Shown: positions 15,625 to 26,586 of the stretch, in pieces
Position numbering within the stretch: position 1 is the first letter of the stretch
Layout: each line of letters begins with the position of its first letter
Origin: Pseudomonas peradeniyensis
GTDB taxonomy: Bacteria > Pseudomonadota > Gammaproteobacteria > Pseudomonadales > Pseudomonadaceae
DNA: 64,000 bases
Assembly (NCBI RefSeq): GCF_014268935.2
Contig: NZ_JABWRJ020000003.1
Coordinates: forward strand, 558,001-622,000
Direction: 5' to 3'
Made by a program: the position numbers and the translations under genes
The notes under the pieces: model-generated
The model's database searches: none
What the model saw: the letters and a program-made list of their open reading frames with translations, nothing else
Told to the model about the DNA's origin: nothing

Positions 15625-16244
15625 TGATCCTACTGCAACTCTCGGCGGCTCAGGGGCCGGAAGAATGTGCCCTGGCTGTGGCCAAGGCATTGCTCAGGCT
15701 GCAGGCCGAAGCGGATGCCCAGGCCGTGGCGGTACGGATACTCGAAGAAGAGCCGGGGCCGCGGCGCGGTACCTTGCGCTCGGTGTTGCTGGCACTGGAT
15801 GGCGAGCAGGCCGAGCGCCTGGCGGATCACTGGACGGGCTCGCTGCAATGGACGTGCAGCAGTCCGTACCGGCCGGGGCATGCGCGCAAGAACTGGTTCT
15901 TTGGGGGCGCACGGTTTGCGCCACCGGCACCGGAATTGGCGAGCGAGATCCACTTCGAGACCTTGCGTTCGTCCGGGCCGGGTGGTCAGCATGTCAACAC
16001 CACCGACTCGGCAGTGCGCGCCACGCACCTGGCCAGCGGCATCAGCGTCAAGGTACAGAGCGAGCGTAGCCAGCACGCCAACAAACGCTTGGCGCTGCTG
16101 CTCATCGGTCAACGCCTGGCGCAACAGGCAGAGCAGGTCGACAGCGAACTGCGCGCGGAGCGGCGGTTGTTCCATCACCGCATCGAGCGTGGCAATCCAC
16201 GTCGGGTGTTTCGTGGCGAGCGCTTCGAGCCGGCTGACGGGTAG
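15624..16244 (+). CDS. prfH: PrfH, peptide-chain release factor homologue
   Basis: 206 residues from the ATG that overlaps the rtcB stop by one base. It contains the release-factor catalytic tripeptide GGQ at residues 120-122 in SSGPGGQHVNTTDSAVRATH, but lacks the N-terminal domain and codon-reading region of RF1/RF2, which is why it is much shorter. PrfH frees nascent peptides on ribosomes whose 16S rRNA is damaged, so that the neighbouring RtcB can religate the break. The coupled gene pair and the length make the assignment secure. Confidence 0.93.
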   Translation: MILLQLSAAQGPEECALAVAKALLRLQAEADAQAVAVRILEEEPGPRRGTLRSVLLALDGEQAERLADHWTGSLQWTCSSPYRPGHARKNWFFGGARFAPPAPELASEIHFETLRSSGPGGQHVNTTDSAVRATHLASGISVKVQSERSQHANKRLALLLIGQRLAQQAEQVDSELRAERRLFHHRIERGNPRRVFRGERFEPADG

Positions 16245-16295
16245 ATTGTGTGCGAGACCATAGGACTGTATCTGAGGTGGTCCCGCCAAAAACAC

Positions 16296-16320
16296 GAAAG
16301 CCGCGCAGTGCGCGGCTTTC
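16296..16320 (-). terminator. Bidirectional terminator between prfH and the tRNA gene
   Basis: Perfect 11-bp stem (16296-16306 with 16310-16320) with a 3-base loop. On the minus strand it is followed by CGTGTTTTTGG, a good U tract for ending the tRNA transcript. On the plus strand a weaker AGTTT follows, so it may also end rtcB-prfH. Confidence 0.8.
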
Positions 16321-16324
16321 AGTT

Positions 16325-16401
16325 TGGTGGGCCCACACGGACTCGAACCGTGGACCAAAGGATTATGAGTCCTCTGCTCTAACCGACTGAGCTATAGGCC
16401 C
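16325..16401 (-). tRNA. tRNA with CAU anticodon, probably tRNA-Ile2 (lysidine type)
   Basis: 77 bases with encoded CCA, paired acceptor stem (GGGCCTA...), D-arm AGCTCAGTCGGTTAGAGC, anticodon loop ACTCATAAT and T-arm GGTTCGAGTCC. The anticodon is CAU. The C4-G69 and C5-G68 acceptor pairs are recognition features for TilS, favouring isoleucine tRNA modified with lysidine, but automatic tools often call such genes tRNA-Met. The tRNA call is certain; the charging identity is less so. Confidence 0.92.
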
Positions 16402-16418
16402 TCAGCAGGTGCGCAGGA

Positions 16419-19400
16419 TTATAACGAGGGTTTCGATAGCGTGCCATCCGAAAGATCCGTTTGTGCTATGCGAAGAAAGGTCGCCGCGAACTCGTTCGGC
16501 GGCAGCGGCAGGCTGACGATGTAGCCCTGGATCTGTTCGCAGCCTTCGGCGGCGAGGAAGCGTTGCTGCGCCTGGTTTTCCACGCCTTCGGCAATGATCG
16601 TCAGCTGCATGCTGCGGCCCAGGGCGATGATGGCGCGGGCGATGGCGGCGTCGTGGGGATCGTCCGGCAGGCCGCGGATGAACGACTGGTCGATCTTGAG
16701 GATGTCCAGCGGCAAGCGCTTGAGGTAGCTGAGCGAGGAGTAGCCAGTGCCGAAGTCGTCGATGGCCAGCTGCACGCCCAGCAGCTTGAGCTGGTGCAGC
16801 ACGCTCAGCGCTTCCTCGGCCTGGCTCATGATGAAGTTCTCGGTGATCTCCAGCTGCAGGTCGCCGGCCTTGAGCTGGTAGCTGCGCAGCAACTGTTCGA
16901 TGCGCCGGGCCAGGCTGGGCTGGCGCAGCTGGGCGCCGGCCAGGTTGATCGAGAGCGGGCCGAAGGCGTGGTAGGCCTTCTTCCAGGCGTGCATCTGCCG
17001 GCAGGCCTGCTCCAGCACCCAGTCGCCGAGCTGCAGGATGGTGCCGTTCTCCTCGGCCAGGTGGATGAACTGCTCGGGCGGCACTTCGCCGAAAGTGGGG
17101 TGGGTCCAGCGGACCAGCGCCTCGGCGCCGACCAGGCTCTGGGTCTTGAGGCTGAACTTGGGCTGGTAGCACAGGCTCAGCTCGTTGCGTTCGATGGCGC
17201 GGCGCAGCTCGTGTTCCAGGGCGATACGCTCGCTGGCCTGGGTGGTGAGCTCGCGGGTGTAGGCCTCGACGCGGTTGCGGCCCTTGGCCTTGGAGCGGTA
17301 CATCGCGGCATCGGCGTTGCGGATCAGGCTGGCGACATCGCTGCCGTCCTGCGGGTACAGGCTGATGCCGATGCTGGCGCTGGTGAAGAACTCGTGCTCG
17401 CCGGCCTGGAACGGTGCATGGAAGCCGGCCAGCAGCTTGTTGGCGATGGCGCTGGCATCGCTGGGTTTGTGCAGGCCGGGCAGGAGGATGATGAACTCGT
17501 CGCCACCGAGGCGGGCCACGGTGTCCACGTCGCGCACCTGCTCCTTGAGGCGCTGGGCGATGCCCTTGAGCAGCAGGTCGCCCACCGGGTGGCCGAGGCT
17601 GTCGTTGATGTGCTTGAAACGGTCGAGGTCGAGGAACAGCACCGCGCCCTGGCGGTTGGATACCTGGGCGCAGTTCAGTGCAGCCTGCAGGCGGCTTTCG
17701 AACAGGGCGCGATTGGGCAGGCCGGTGAGCGGGTCATGGTGAGCCTGGTAGTCGAGCTTGGCCTGGGCGTGCTTGAGGCTGGAGATGTCGGCGAACACGG
17801 CGACGAAGTGGGTGATCTCGCGCTCGTGGTTGCGCACGGCGCTGATGGTCAGCCAGCCGGGGTACAGCTCGCCGTTCTTGCGTTTGTTGAAGATCTCGCC
17901 CTGCCAGTGGCCCTCGGCGGTCAGCTGGTGCCACATGGCGGCGTAGAAAGCGCTGTCGTGCTGGCCGGAGGCGAGCAGGCGCGGGGTCTGGCCGAGGGCT
18001 TCGATCTCGCTGTAGCCGGTGATCTCGCTGAAGGCGCGGTTGACCGCGCTGATGCGCTGGTCGGTGTCGGTGATCAGCACGCCTTCGGCGGTGTTCTCGA
18101 ACACCGTGGCGGCCAGCTGCAGCTTTTCCTGCATCAGGTGGCGCTCGGTGATGTCGCGGGCGATGGTCAGCATGCAGTCGACGCCGCCGATCGGCAGTGG
18201 CCGGGCGGACAGCTCGCAGAGACGGATCTGCCCGTCGCTGCGGCGGATATGGCAGCTGAAGTCGCGTACGAAACCGTCGCGCTGCAGTTGATCGACCAGG
18301 CGCTGGCGCTCGTTGAGGTCGACCCAGATGCCCAGGTCCAGCGAGGTCTGGTCGACCGTCGTGCTGATGTCATAGCCGGTCAGGCGGCAGAAACCTTCGT
18401 TGACCTCCAGCAGCAGGCCGTCGCTCTGGCGCGACAGCAGCAGGCCGTCGGGGGAGGCGTGGAAGGCCTTGGCGAACTTCTCCTCGGAGGTCTGCAACTG
18501 CTGTTGGGTTTCCTTGAGCTGGCTGATGTCGCGAATCGCCACCACCAGTGCCGGCATGTTGTCGAGTTCGAAGGTTTCGGCCGAGGTCAGGCCGGTGAAC
18601 AGTTCGCCGTTGCTGCGCCGGAAGGTCATTTCCAGGTTGCGGATACCGCCGCGGTGCAGGCGTTCGAGCAGGGCCGGGCCGGTGCCGGCCACGCCCCACA
18701 GGCCGAGTTCGGTGGCGGTGCGGCCGATCACCTGGGTGGGATTCAGGCCGATCAGCTCCTCGAAGGCTTCGTTGACCTCCAGCAGGCAGCCATCGCTGTG
18801 CCGGGCAATGACCAGGATGTCCGGGCATTGCTGGAACACCGAGGCGAACTTCTGCTCCGACAGGCGCAGGGCATCCTCGGTGTGCTTGGTTTCACTGATG
18901 TCGATCATCAGCCCGCGCATCAGCGGCTTGTGGCCGTGCTCGATCATGCTGACGATGTTGCGCACCCACAGGGTATGGCCGTCGGCGCGGATCACCCGGT
19001 AGTCGAGGCTGTGGTCGCGCCCGGCCGCCGTCTCGCTGTCGCAGTAGGCCTGCGCCCACAGGGCATCCTCCGGGTGCAGGATGCTGCGCCAGAAGCCGGG
19101 CTTGAGCCATTCACCCGTGGGGTAGCCGAGCAGGTCCTCGGCGTGGGGCGAGACATAGCTGTAGCTGAAGTCGTTGGCGTCGGCTTCCCAGGCCACCGCC
19201 GACAGGCTCTCGACCAGGCCGCGATAGTGATACTCGCTGCTGCGCAGTTCCTGCTCCAGGGCGATGCGCCGGGAGATCTCCGAGCTCAGGCGTCGGTTGA
19301 TGCGGATCACCACCGCCAGGATGGCCATCAGCACCAGCACCGCCGGCAGGCCATAGAGCAGGACATCGTGCCAGAAGGTCCGCTGATCGACGACGTTGCC

Positions 19401-20162
19401 CACCCAGCGTTGCTGGATTCGGCTGACTTCGCTGCTGCTCATATCGGCCATCACCTTGTCGAGGATGCCGACCAGCACCTTCTGCTGGCGGGGCACGGCC
19501 ATGGCCAGCTGGTAGCGGTAGGGCGTTTCGCCGCTGACGTACAGGCCATCCAGTTTGAGCTGGCGCAGGCTCCAGATGCTCGAGGCGAGGTCGCCGACCA
19601 CCGCGTCCACCTCGTCGGTGGCCAGGGCCTGCAGGGTCGAGCTGACGTTGGGCATGGCCACCAGGTTGAGGTCGGGGTGGTGGGTGCGCAGCAGTTCGTG
19701 GGGCGCGTAGTTCTCCACCACGGCGATCTTCAGGCCATAAAGGTCCTTGAGGTTGCGTGGTTGCGCGCCACCGGAGTGGGCGAGGATGACGATCGGGAAG
19801 TCCAGGTAGGGGCGGGTGAAGGCCAGGTAGTTCTGGCGCTCCGGGGTGGACATGATCCCGGGAAGCAAGTCGAGACGGTTGCTGCGTGCCTGTGCGAGCA
19901 CTTCGGTCCAGCTGCTGGGCTCGATCGGCTTGAGGGTGATCCCCAGGCGTTCCTGGATCAGGGCGATGTAATCGGCGGCCAATCCCTGGTAGCGACCTTC
20001 CTGGTCGCGAAATTCGAACGGCGGCCATGAAGCATCGACGCCCAGGCGCAGCTGCGGGTGGGCGCTGAGCCAGGCTTGTTCCTCGTCGGTCAGGGTCAGG
20101 GCGCCGGCCGTTGTGTTCCAGGCGAGCAGGAGCAGCAACAGGAAGGCCGGCATCATGGGCAT
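16419..20162 (-). CDS. Periplasmic-sensor PAS-GGDEF-EAL signalling protein
   Basis: 1247 residues from the ATG at 20162 (AGAGG ribosome site). Order of parts: signal peptide; a family 3 solute-binding domain (about 35-250; LRLGVDASWPPFEF); one membrane helix near 268-290; four PAS/PAC segments (about 310-810); a GGDEF diguanylate cyclase domain with intact GGDEF near residue 886; and an EAL phosphodiesterase domain with EALVRW near 1014, DDFGTGYSSL and KIDQSFI. Both c-di-GMP active sites look intact, so either or both activities are possible. The solute-binding sensor suggests control by a periplasmic amino-acid-like ligand. It lies between the CAU tRNA and rpoD. Confidence 0.92.
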   Translation of the reverse strand: MPMMPAFLLLLLLAWNTTAGALTLTDEEQAWLSAHPQLRLGVDASWPPFEFRDQEGRYQGLAADYIALIQERLGITLKPIEPSSWTEVLAQARSNRLDLLPGIMSTPERQNYLAFTRPYLDFPIVILAHSGGAQPRNLKDLYGLKIAVVENYAPHELLRTHHPDLNLVAMPNVSSTLQALATDEVDAVVGDLASSIWSLRQLKLDGLYVSGETPYRYQLAMAVPRQQKVLVGILDKVMADMSSSEVSRIQQRWVGNVVDQRTFWHDVLLYGLPAVLVLMAILAVVIRINRRLSSEISRRIALEQELRSSEYHYRGLVESLSAVAWEADANDFSYSYVSPHAEDLLGYPTGEWLKPGFWRSILHPEDALWAQAYCDSETAAGRDHSLDYRVIRADGHTLWVRNIVSMIEHGHKPLMRGLMIDISETKHTEDALRLSEQKFASVFQQCPDILVIARHSDGCLLEVNEAFEELIGLNPTQVIGRTATELGLWGVAGTGPALLERLHRGGIRNLEMTFRRSNGELFTGLTSAETFELDNMPALVVAIRDISQLKETQQQLQTSEEKFAKAFHASPDGLLLSRQSDGLLLEVNEGFCRLTGYDISTTVDQTSLDLGIWVDLNERQRLVDQLQRDGFVRDFSCHIRRSDGQIRLCELSARPLPIGGVDCMLTIARDITERHLMQEKLQLAATVFENTAEGVLITDTDQRISAVNRAFSEITGYSEIEALGQTPRLLASGQHDSAFYAAMWHQLTAEGHWQGEIFNKRKNGELYPGWLTISAVRNHEREITHFVAVFADISSLKHAQAKLDYQAHHDPLTGLPNRALFESRLQAALNCAQVSNRQGAVLFLDLDRFKHINDSLGHPVGDLLLKGIAQRLKEQVRDVDTVARLGGDEFIILLPGLHKPSDASAIANKLLAGFHAPFQAGEHEFFTSASIGISLYPQDGSDVASLIRNADAAMYRSKAKGRNRVEAYTRELTTQASERIALEHELRRAIERNELSLCYQPKFSLKTQSLVGAEALVRWTHPTFGEVPPEQFIHLAEENGTILQLGDWVLEQACRQMHAWKKAYHAFGPLSINLAGAQLRQPSLARRIEQLLRSYQLKAGDLQLEITENFIMSQAEEALSVLHQLKLLGVQLAIDDFGTGYSSLSYLKRLPLDILKIDQSFIRGLPDDPHDAAIARAIIALGRSMQLTIIAEGVENQAQQRFLAAEGCEQIQGYIVSLPLPPNEFAATFLRIAQTDLSDGTLSKPSL

Positions 20163-20255
20163 AGCGGCCTCTCGATCAGGGGGACTGATTCGAGTGTAGA
20201 CGGGCATCTCGCCCGCTGGGTAGACAGTGGCAACGACCTTCTGTCACATAAGAAA

Positions 20256-20277
20256 AACCCCGGCCTGGGCCGGGGTT
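20256..20277 (-). terminator. rpoD terminator
   Basis: Perfect 9-bp stem AACCCCGGC/GCCGGGGTT with a 4-base loop, followed on the minus strand by TTTCT. It lies immediately after the rpoD stop at 20283, a classical intrinsic terminator. Confidence 0.9.
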
Positions 20278-20282
20278 CGTCT

Positions 20283-22133
<1,851 letters not shown>

Positions 22134-22200
22134 AACACCCTATCCACTGAAGGTCTTGGCGGGCAAAAAACAAGCCGAGGATTATACCCGAACCTGGACC

Positions 22201-24189
22201 TCACGCGCCAGATGAGGTCGGGTTTTGTGCGGGAACATTGCGGCTCAGCAGGGCGAGCAGCTGAGATTTCTCCTCTGTGCTCAGTTCACTTAGACGCGCT
22301 TTCCTGAGCAGATGTTCCAGGCTGCGCTCGCGTTGGCGAGCGGACAAACTAGTTATAGTGTCGAAAAACTGTTGTTCAAGGTTGTCGGCATCGATCAGCC
22401 ATTCCTTTTCCGCCAGGGCGCGCAGCAGGCGGCCCTGTTCGGTGCCGTGCCAGCGTGCGATCAACTGCATAGAGCTTAGCTTAGGATTCTTTTGCGCGGC
22501 TTCGATCAGCGCCACCAGCAGTTGGCTGTACAGTTGTTCTTCGTCGGCGAAGTGGCTGGCGTCCTCGACCTTGCCGGCCAGCAACGGGTGGTGCAGCAGG
22601 GTGCGCAGGGCCGACAGCGTCGGCGGCTCGACCGGCGCCGGCACCCGTGGCGGGGCTTCGCCACGCTGGCCGTCGCGCTGCCAGGGCTTGCCACCTTTCT
22701 TGTCCCACGGCTTGCCGTCCCACTGCTTCTTGCCGCCGCCCTTGTTCGGTGTCCACGGGCGTTGCTCCTGCTGCTGCGGGGCATACTCGGGCTGGTAGTG
22801 CATGTCGCCGTGGTCCGGCGTGTAGCTGGCCATGGCGTCGTAGTCGTAACCGGGGTCGTAGTCCGGCACGCTGGGTGTCGGCGCGCTCTGCGCCAACTGC
22901 TCCATCTGCTGCGGGTCGAGCCCGGTGATGTCCTTCAGGCGGTTGCGCATCAGCTGGCGCAGGTTGGCGCCCGGCACTTTTTCGATCAGCGGTGCGGCCA
23001 GGGTGACCATGTGCGCCTTGCCTTCCAGCGAGCGTGGGTCGGCCTCGTTGCTCAACTGTTCGAAGAAGTAGTCGGCCAAAGGCTGGGCGTGCTGGTTGAT
23101 GCGGGCCTGGAAGGCGTCGGTGCCTTCGGCGCGCACCAGGCTGTCCGGGTCTTCACCCTCGGGCAGGAACAGGAAGCGCGCACGGCGGCCGTCCTGCAGG
23201 CTCGACAAGGTCGCCTCCAGGGCGCGCCAGGCGGCCTTGCGCCCGGCCTGGTCGCCGTCGAAGCAGAACAGCACGCTGGGCACCACGCGGAACAGGCGCT
23301 TGAGGTGCTCCTCGCTGGTGGAGGTGCCGAGGGTGGCCACCGCGTTGCGCAGGCCCTGCTGGGCCAGGGCGATGACGTCCATGTAGCCCTCGACCACGAT
23401 GATCTCGTCAAGGTTGCGGTTGTGCTTGCGCGCCTCGTACAGGCCGTACAGCTCCTGGCCCTTGTGGAATACCGGGGTTTCCGGGGAGTTCAGGTACTTG
23501 GGCTTGTCGTCGCCCAGCACCCGGCCACCGAAGGCGATGACCCGGCCACGGCTGTCGCGGATCGGGAACATCACCCGGTCGCGGAAGCGGTCGTAGCGCT
23601 TGCCGCTTTCGGCATTCTCGATCAAGAGGCCTGCGTCGATCATCACTTTCTGCTGCAGCGAGTCGGCGCCCAGATGCTTGAGCAGGTTGTCCCAACCCGG
23701 CGGGGCGAAGCCCAGGCCAAAGTCGCGGGCGATCTCGCCGGACAGGCCGCGACCCTTGAGGTAGTCCACCGCCGCCTTGCGGGTGGCGTGGCCGCGCAGG
23801 GCCTGGCGATAGAACTCGCTGGCCGCTTCCAGTAGCGGATACAGCGGTGAATCGGTTGGCTGGCGCGGCTTCTGTCCGCGGCGGCCTTCTTCCCGGGGTA
23901 CTTCCATGCCGGCCGCGCGGGCCAGTTCCTCGACCGCCTGGGGGAAGTCCAGGTTGTCGTGGTCCATGATGAAGCCAAGCGCGTTGCCGCCGGCGCCGCA
24001 GCCAAAGCAATAGTAGAACTGCTTGTCGGGGCTGACGGTGAAGGAGGGGCTCTTTTCCTTGTGGAACGGGCAGCAGGCGGAGAGATTCTTGCCGGTCTTC
24101 TTCAGCTGGACGCGCGAACTCACCACGTCGACGATGTCGGTGCGGTTGAGAAGGTCATCGATGAAGCTTTGGGGAATCAGCCCGGCCAT
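22201..24189 (-). CDS. dnaG: DNA primase DnaG
   Basis: 662 residues. The N-terminal CHC2 zinc finger (CPFHKEKSPSFTVSPDKQFYYCFGCG) is followed by the TOPRIM catalytic core (VVEGYMDVIAL, FCFDGDQAGRKAAWRA) and a C-terminal helicase-binding domain. A Gln-, Gly- and Lys-rich linker lies before the C-terminal domain (around residues 445-520). It synthesises RNA primers for replication. It is the middle gene of rpsU-dnaG-rpoD. Confidence 0.99.
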   Translation of the reverse strand: MAGLIPQSFIDDLLNRTDIVDVVSSRVQLKKTGKNLSACCPFHKEKSPSFTVSPDKQFYYCFGCGAGGNALGFIMDHDNLDFPQAVEELARAAGMEVPREEGRRGQKPRQPTDSPLYPLLEAASEFYRQALRGHATRKAAVDYLKGRGLSGEIARDFGLGFAPPGWDNLLKHLGADSLQQKVMIDAGLLIENAESGKRYDRFRDRVMFPIRDSRGRVIAFGGRVLGDDKPKYLNSPETPVFHKGQELYGLYEARKHNRNLDEIIVVEGYMDVIALAQQGLRNAVATLGTSTSEEHLKRLFRVVPSVLFCFDGDQAGRKAAWRALEATLSSLQDGRRARFLFLPEGEDPDSLVRAEGTDAFQARINQHAQPLADYFFEQLSNEADPRSLEGKAHMVTLAAPLIEKVPGANLRQLMRNRLKDITGLDPQQMEQLAQSAPTPSVPDYDPGYDYDAMASYTPDHGDMHYQPEYAPQQQEQRPWTPNKGGGKKQWDGKPWDKKGGKPWQRDGQRGEAPPRVPAPVEPPTLSALRTLLHHPLLAGKVEDASHFADEEQLYSQLLVALIEAAQKNPKLSSMQLIARWHGTEQGRLLRALAEKEWLIDADNLEQQFFDTITSLSARQRERSLEHLLRKARLSELSTEEKSQLLALLSRNVPAQNPTSSGA

Positions 24190-24470
24190 GGCAGTCTCGT
24201 CATCTGGCAGCTGGCAAGTCTAAACGCTTGTGCGCGGGTTTGGCGTGGGGTATCTCGCAGGAAGAGGAGTGTGCTCGTCACCAGCCCATGAAGGGCTCGT
24301 CAGAAAGGACGTGCACGCCTGGTCGGGGACCAGTTCTGACGCGTTGATGCGGGTTGCCCATGGCTTTTGCCGGGGCGCCCAAGGCGCATGGCCAAGGGTT
24401 TGAAGCGACCGCTGCCATCAGCCCGGCACGAGGCCGGGCATGGCAGAAGCTTTGCGTAGAACGGCTGTAC
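24190..24470. promoter_or_regulatory. rpsU-dnaG intergenic region with hairpin
   Basis: 281 bases without a gene. It contains a 7-bp stem (GCCCGGC 24421-24427 with GCCGGGC 24433-24439) not followed by a T run on the minus strand. In this locus an imperfect terminator or RNA-processing site between rpsU and dnaG is known to make S21 far more abundant than primase, and this hairpin is the obvious candidate. Confidence 0.5.
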
Positions 24471-24686
24471 TTAGTACAGACGAACGGCGCGGCGCTGTTC
24501 GCGCTGAACCTTCTTGGCGTGACGCTTTACAGCGGCAGCGGCTTTGCGCTTGCGCTCGGCGGTCGGCTTCTCGTAAAACTCGCGGCTACGAACTTCAGCC
24601 AGTACACCGGCTTTTTCGCAGGAGCGCTTGAAACGACGCAGAGCTACGTCGAAGGGTTCGTTCTCTTTAACTTTGACGGCTGGCAT
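24471..24686 (-). CDS. rpsU: 30S ribosomal protein bS21
   Basis: 71 residues, full length: MPAVKVKENEPFDVALRRFKR and a very basic C-terminus rich in Arg and Lys, exactly the S21 pattern. It takes part in translation initiation on the 30S subunit. First gene of the rpsU-dnaG-rpoD group and divergent from tsaD. Confidence 0.99.
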   Translation of the reverse strand: MPAVKVKENEPFDVALRRFKRSCEKAGVLAEVRSREFYEKPTAERKRKAAAAVKRHAKKVQREQRRAVRLY

Positions 24687-24891
24687 CCAGGGCTACCTTA
24701 ATTCATTACCGGGGTAGACGTGCTCCTGGCAAAACATAAGGTGTGCTGGAGAACGTCGGTTTTCAAGGGTTGCGGATGTTAACCCTTAGCTGGCCGGAAT
24801 GCAAAGCCTCTGATCGAAAACCGCTGGTCGGCACCGGACACGGGGACTATCATGCGCGCCTTCGAATTCAGCCTCGACAAGGCACGGACCC

Positions 24892-25917
24892 ATGCTAGTA
24901 CTGGGATTGGAAACATCCTGCGACGAAACTGGCGTCGCATTATACGACAGTGAGCGCGGCCTGCTGGCCGACGCGCTGTTCAGCCAGATCGACCTGCACC
25001 GCGTCTATGGCGGCGTGGTACCCGAGCTCGCCTCGCGCGATCACGTCAAGCGCATGCTGCCGCTGATCCGCCAGGTGCTACAAGAAGCCGACTGCGTCGC
25101 CACCGAGATCGACGCCATCGCCTACACCGCGGGTCCTGGCCTGGTGGGCGCACTGCTGGTGGGTGCTTCCTGCGCCCAGGCGCTGGCGTTCGCCTGGGAT
25201 ATTCCGGCGATCGGCGTGCACCATATGGAAGGCCACCTGCTGGCGCCGATGCTCGAGGAGCAGCCGCCGGAATTTCCGTTCGTCGCTTTGTTGGTGTCCG
25301 GTGGGCACACCCAGCTGGTGCGCGTCGATGGCATCGGCCAGTACGAGCTGCTGGGCGAGAGCCTGGACGACGCCGCTGGCGAAGCTTTCGACAAGACCGC
25401 CAAGCTGATCGGCCTCAATTATCCGGGCGGCCCCGAGATCGCCCGCCTGGCCGAGCAAGGCACGCCCGGGCGCTTCGTATTCCCGCGGCCGATGTGCGAT
25501 CGGCCAGGCCTGCAGTTCAGTTTCAGCGGCCTCAAGACCTTCGCCCTGAACACCTGGCAGCAATGCCGAGACGCCGGGGACGACAACGAGCAAACCCGTT
25601 GCGACGTGTCGCTGGCGTTCCAGCAGGCGGTGGTGGAGACTCTGACCATCAAGTGCAAGCGTGCGCTCAAGCAGACCGGCCTCAAGCGCCTGGTCATCGC
25701 CGGTGGTGTGAGCGCCAACAAGGCCCTGCGTGTTTCGCTGGAAGAGATGCTGGCCAGCATCAAGGGCAATGTCTATTACGCACGTCCACGGTTCTGCACC
25801 GACAACGGCGCGATGATCGCCTACGCCGGTTGCCAGCGCCTGTTGGCCGGGCAGCAGCAGGACCTGGCCATCAGCGTGCAGGCGCGCTGGCCGATGGAGC
25901 AGTTGCCGGCGGTGTGA
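24892..25917 (+). CDS. tsaD: TsaD, tRNA threonylcarbamoyladenosine transferase
   Basis: 341 residues. It starts MLVLGLETSCDETGVALYD (ASKHA ATPase fold) and has the metal-binding HMEGH motif (GVHHMEGHLLAP), the SGGHTQL loop, and the C-terminal GGVSANKALR and DNGAMIAYAG motifs. With TsaB, TsaC and TsaE it makes t6A37 on ANN-reading tRNAs. It faces away from rpsU, as in many gammaproteobacteria. Confidence 0.98.
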   Translation: MLVLGLETSCDETGVALYDSERGLLADALFSQIDLHRVYGGVVPELASRDHVKRMLPLIRQVLQEADCVATEIDAIAYTAGPGLVGALLVGASCAQALAFAWDIPAIGVHHMEGHLLAPMLEEQPPEFPFVALLVSGGHTQLVRVDGIGQYELLGESLDDAAGEAFDKTAKLIGLNYPGGPEIARLAEQGTPGRFVFPRPMCDRPGLQFSFSGLKTFALNTWQQCRDAGDDNEQTRCDVSLAFQQAVVETLTIKCKRALKQTGLKRLVIAGGVSANKALRVSLEEMLASIKGNVYYARPRFCTDNGAMIAYAGCQRLLAGQQQDLAISVQARWPMEQLPAV

Positions 25918-25942
25918 GAGGCGCCGGGCTTGTGCGCACGCT

Positions 25943-26512
25943 TCAGAAATGGCGTTCGCGCCCGGCGAACAGGTCGCGCAGGTTATTGCGGTGACGCCAG
26001 ACGATCAGGATCGTCAACACCGTCATCGGCAGCAGTGCTTCGGGTTCGCGCCAGGCCAGCAATGGCAGCGTCAACGGCGTGGCGATCAGGGCCGCCAGCG
26101 AGCTGGTGCGAGTGAGGTAGAAGGTCAGCAGCCAGGCGCCGATGGCCAGCAGCGCGGCGGGAAAGTACAGCGCCATGAGCATGCCGGCGGCAGTGGCCAC
26201 GCCCTTGCCGCCCTGGAAACGGAAGTACACCGGGAACAGGTGGCCGAGCACCGCGCAGATGCCGACCCAGGCCTGTTCCTGCTGGTCGAGCCCGGCCAGG
26301 CGGGCCAGCAGTACTGGCAACATGCCCTTGCACAGGTCGCCGAGCAGCGTCAGGATCGCCAGTTTGCGGCCGGCCAGGCGTAGCATGTTGGTCGCGCCGG
26401 CATTGCCCGAGCCGCTGGAGCGCGGGTCGGGGCTGCCGCTGAGGCGGCTCAGGACGATGGCGAAGGACAGAGAGCCGAGCAGGTAGGCAAGCAGCGCCAG
26501 TGACCAAAACAT
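25943..26512 (-). CDS. plsY: PlsY, glycerol-3-phosphate acyltransferase
   Basis: 189 residues, about five membrane helices. Conserved cytoplasmic motifs are visible: GSGNAGATN (SGNxGxTN), the FRFQGGKGVAT loop and the C-terminal WRHRNNL. It transfers acyl groups from acyl-phosphate to glycerol-3-phosphate in the inner membrane. Its stop is 25 bases from the tsaD stop (convergent), and its start faces folB. Confidence 0.97.
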   Translation of the reverse strand: MFWSLALLAYLLGSLSFAIVLSRLSGSPDPRSSGSGNAGATNMLRLAGRKLAILTLLGDLCKGMLPVLLARLAGLDQQEQAWVGICAVLGHLFPVYFRFQGGKGVATAAGMLMALYFPAALLAIGAWLLTFYLTRTSSLAALIATPLTLPLLAWREPEALLPMTVLTILIVWRHRNNLRDLFAGRERHF

Positions 26513-26586
26513 GCTAACTATTCCGGGCGAGGACGCCCTGATTCTAACGGCGCCCGTCGCCCTTGTCGTGCTGTGGAGAGAAGTGC

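Noticed and set aside
16325..16401. Use of the CAU tRNA as an integration (att) site for the accessory genes
   Set aside because: No integrase gene and no repeat of the tRNA 3' end were found in the flanking accessory region.
16461..20030. Long plus-strand open frame opposite the GGDEF-EAL gene
   Set aside because: Antisense shadow. The minus-strand frame holds intact GGDEF, EAL, PAS and solute-binding motifs, while the plus-strand product is a Gln/Ala/Val-rich sequence without a domain.
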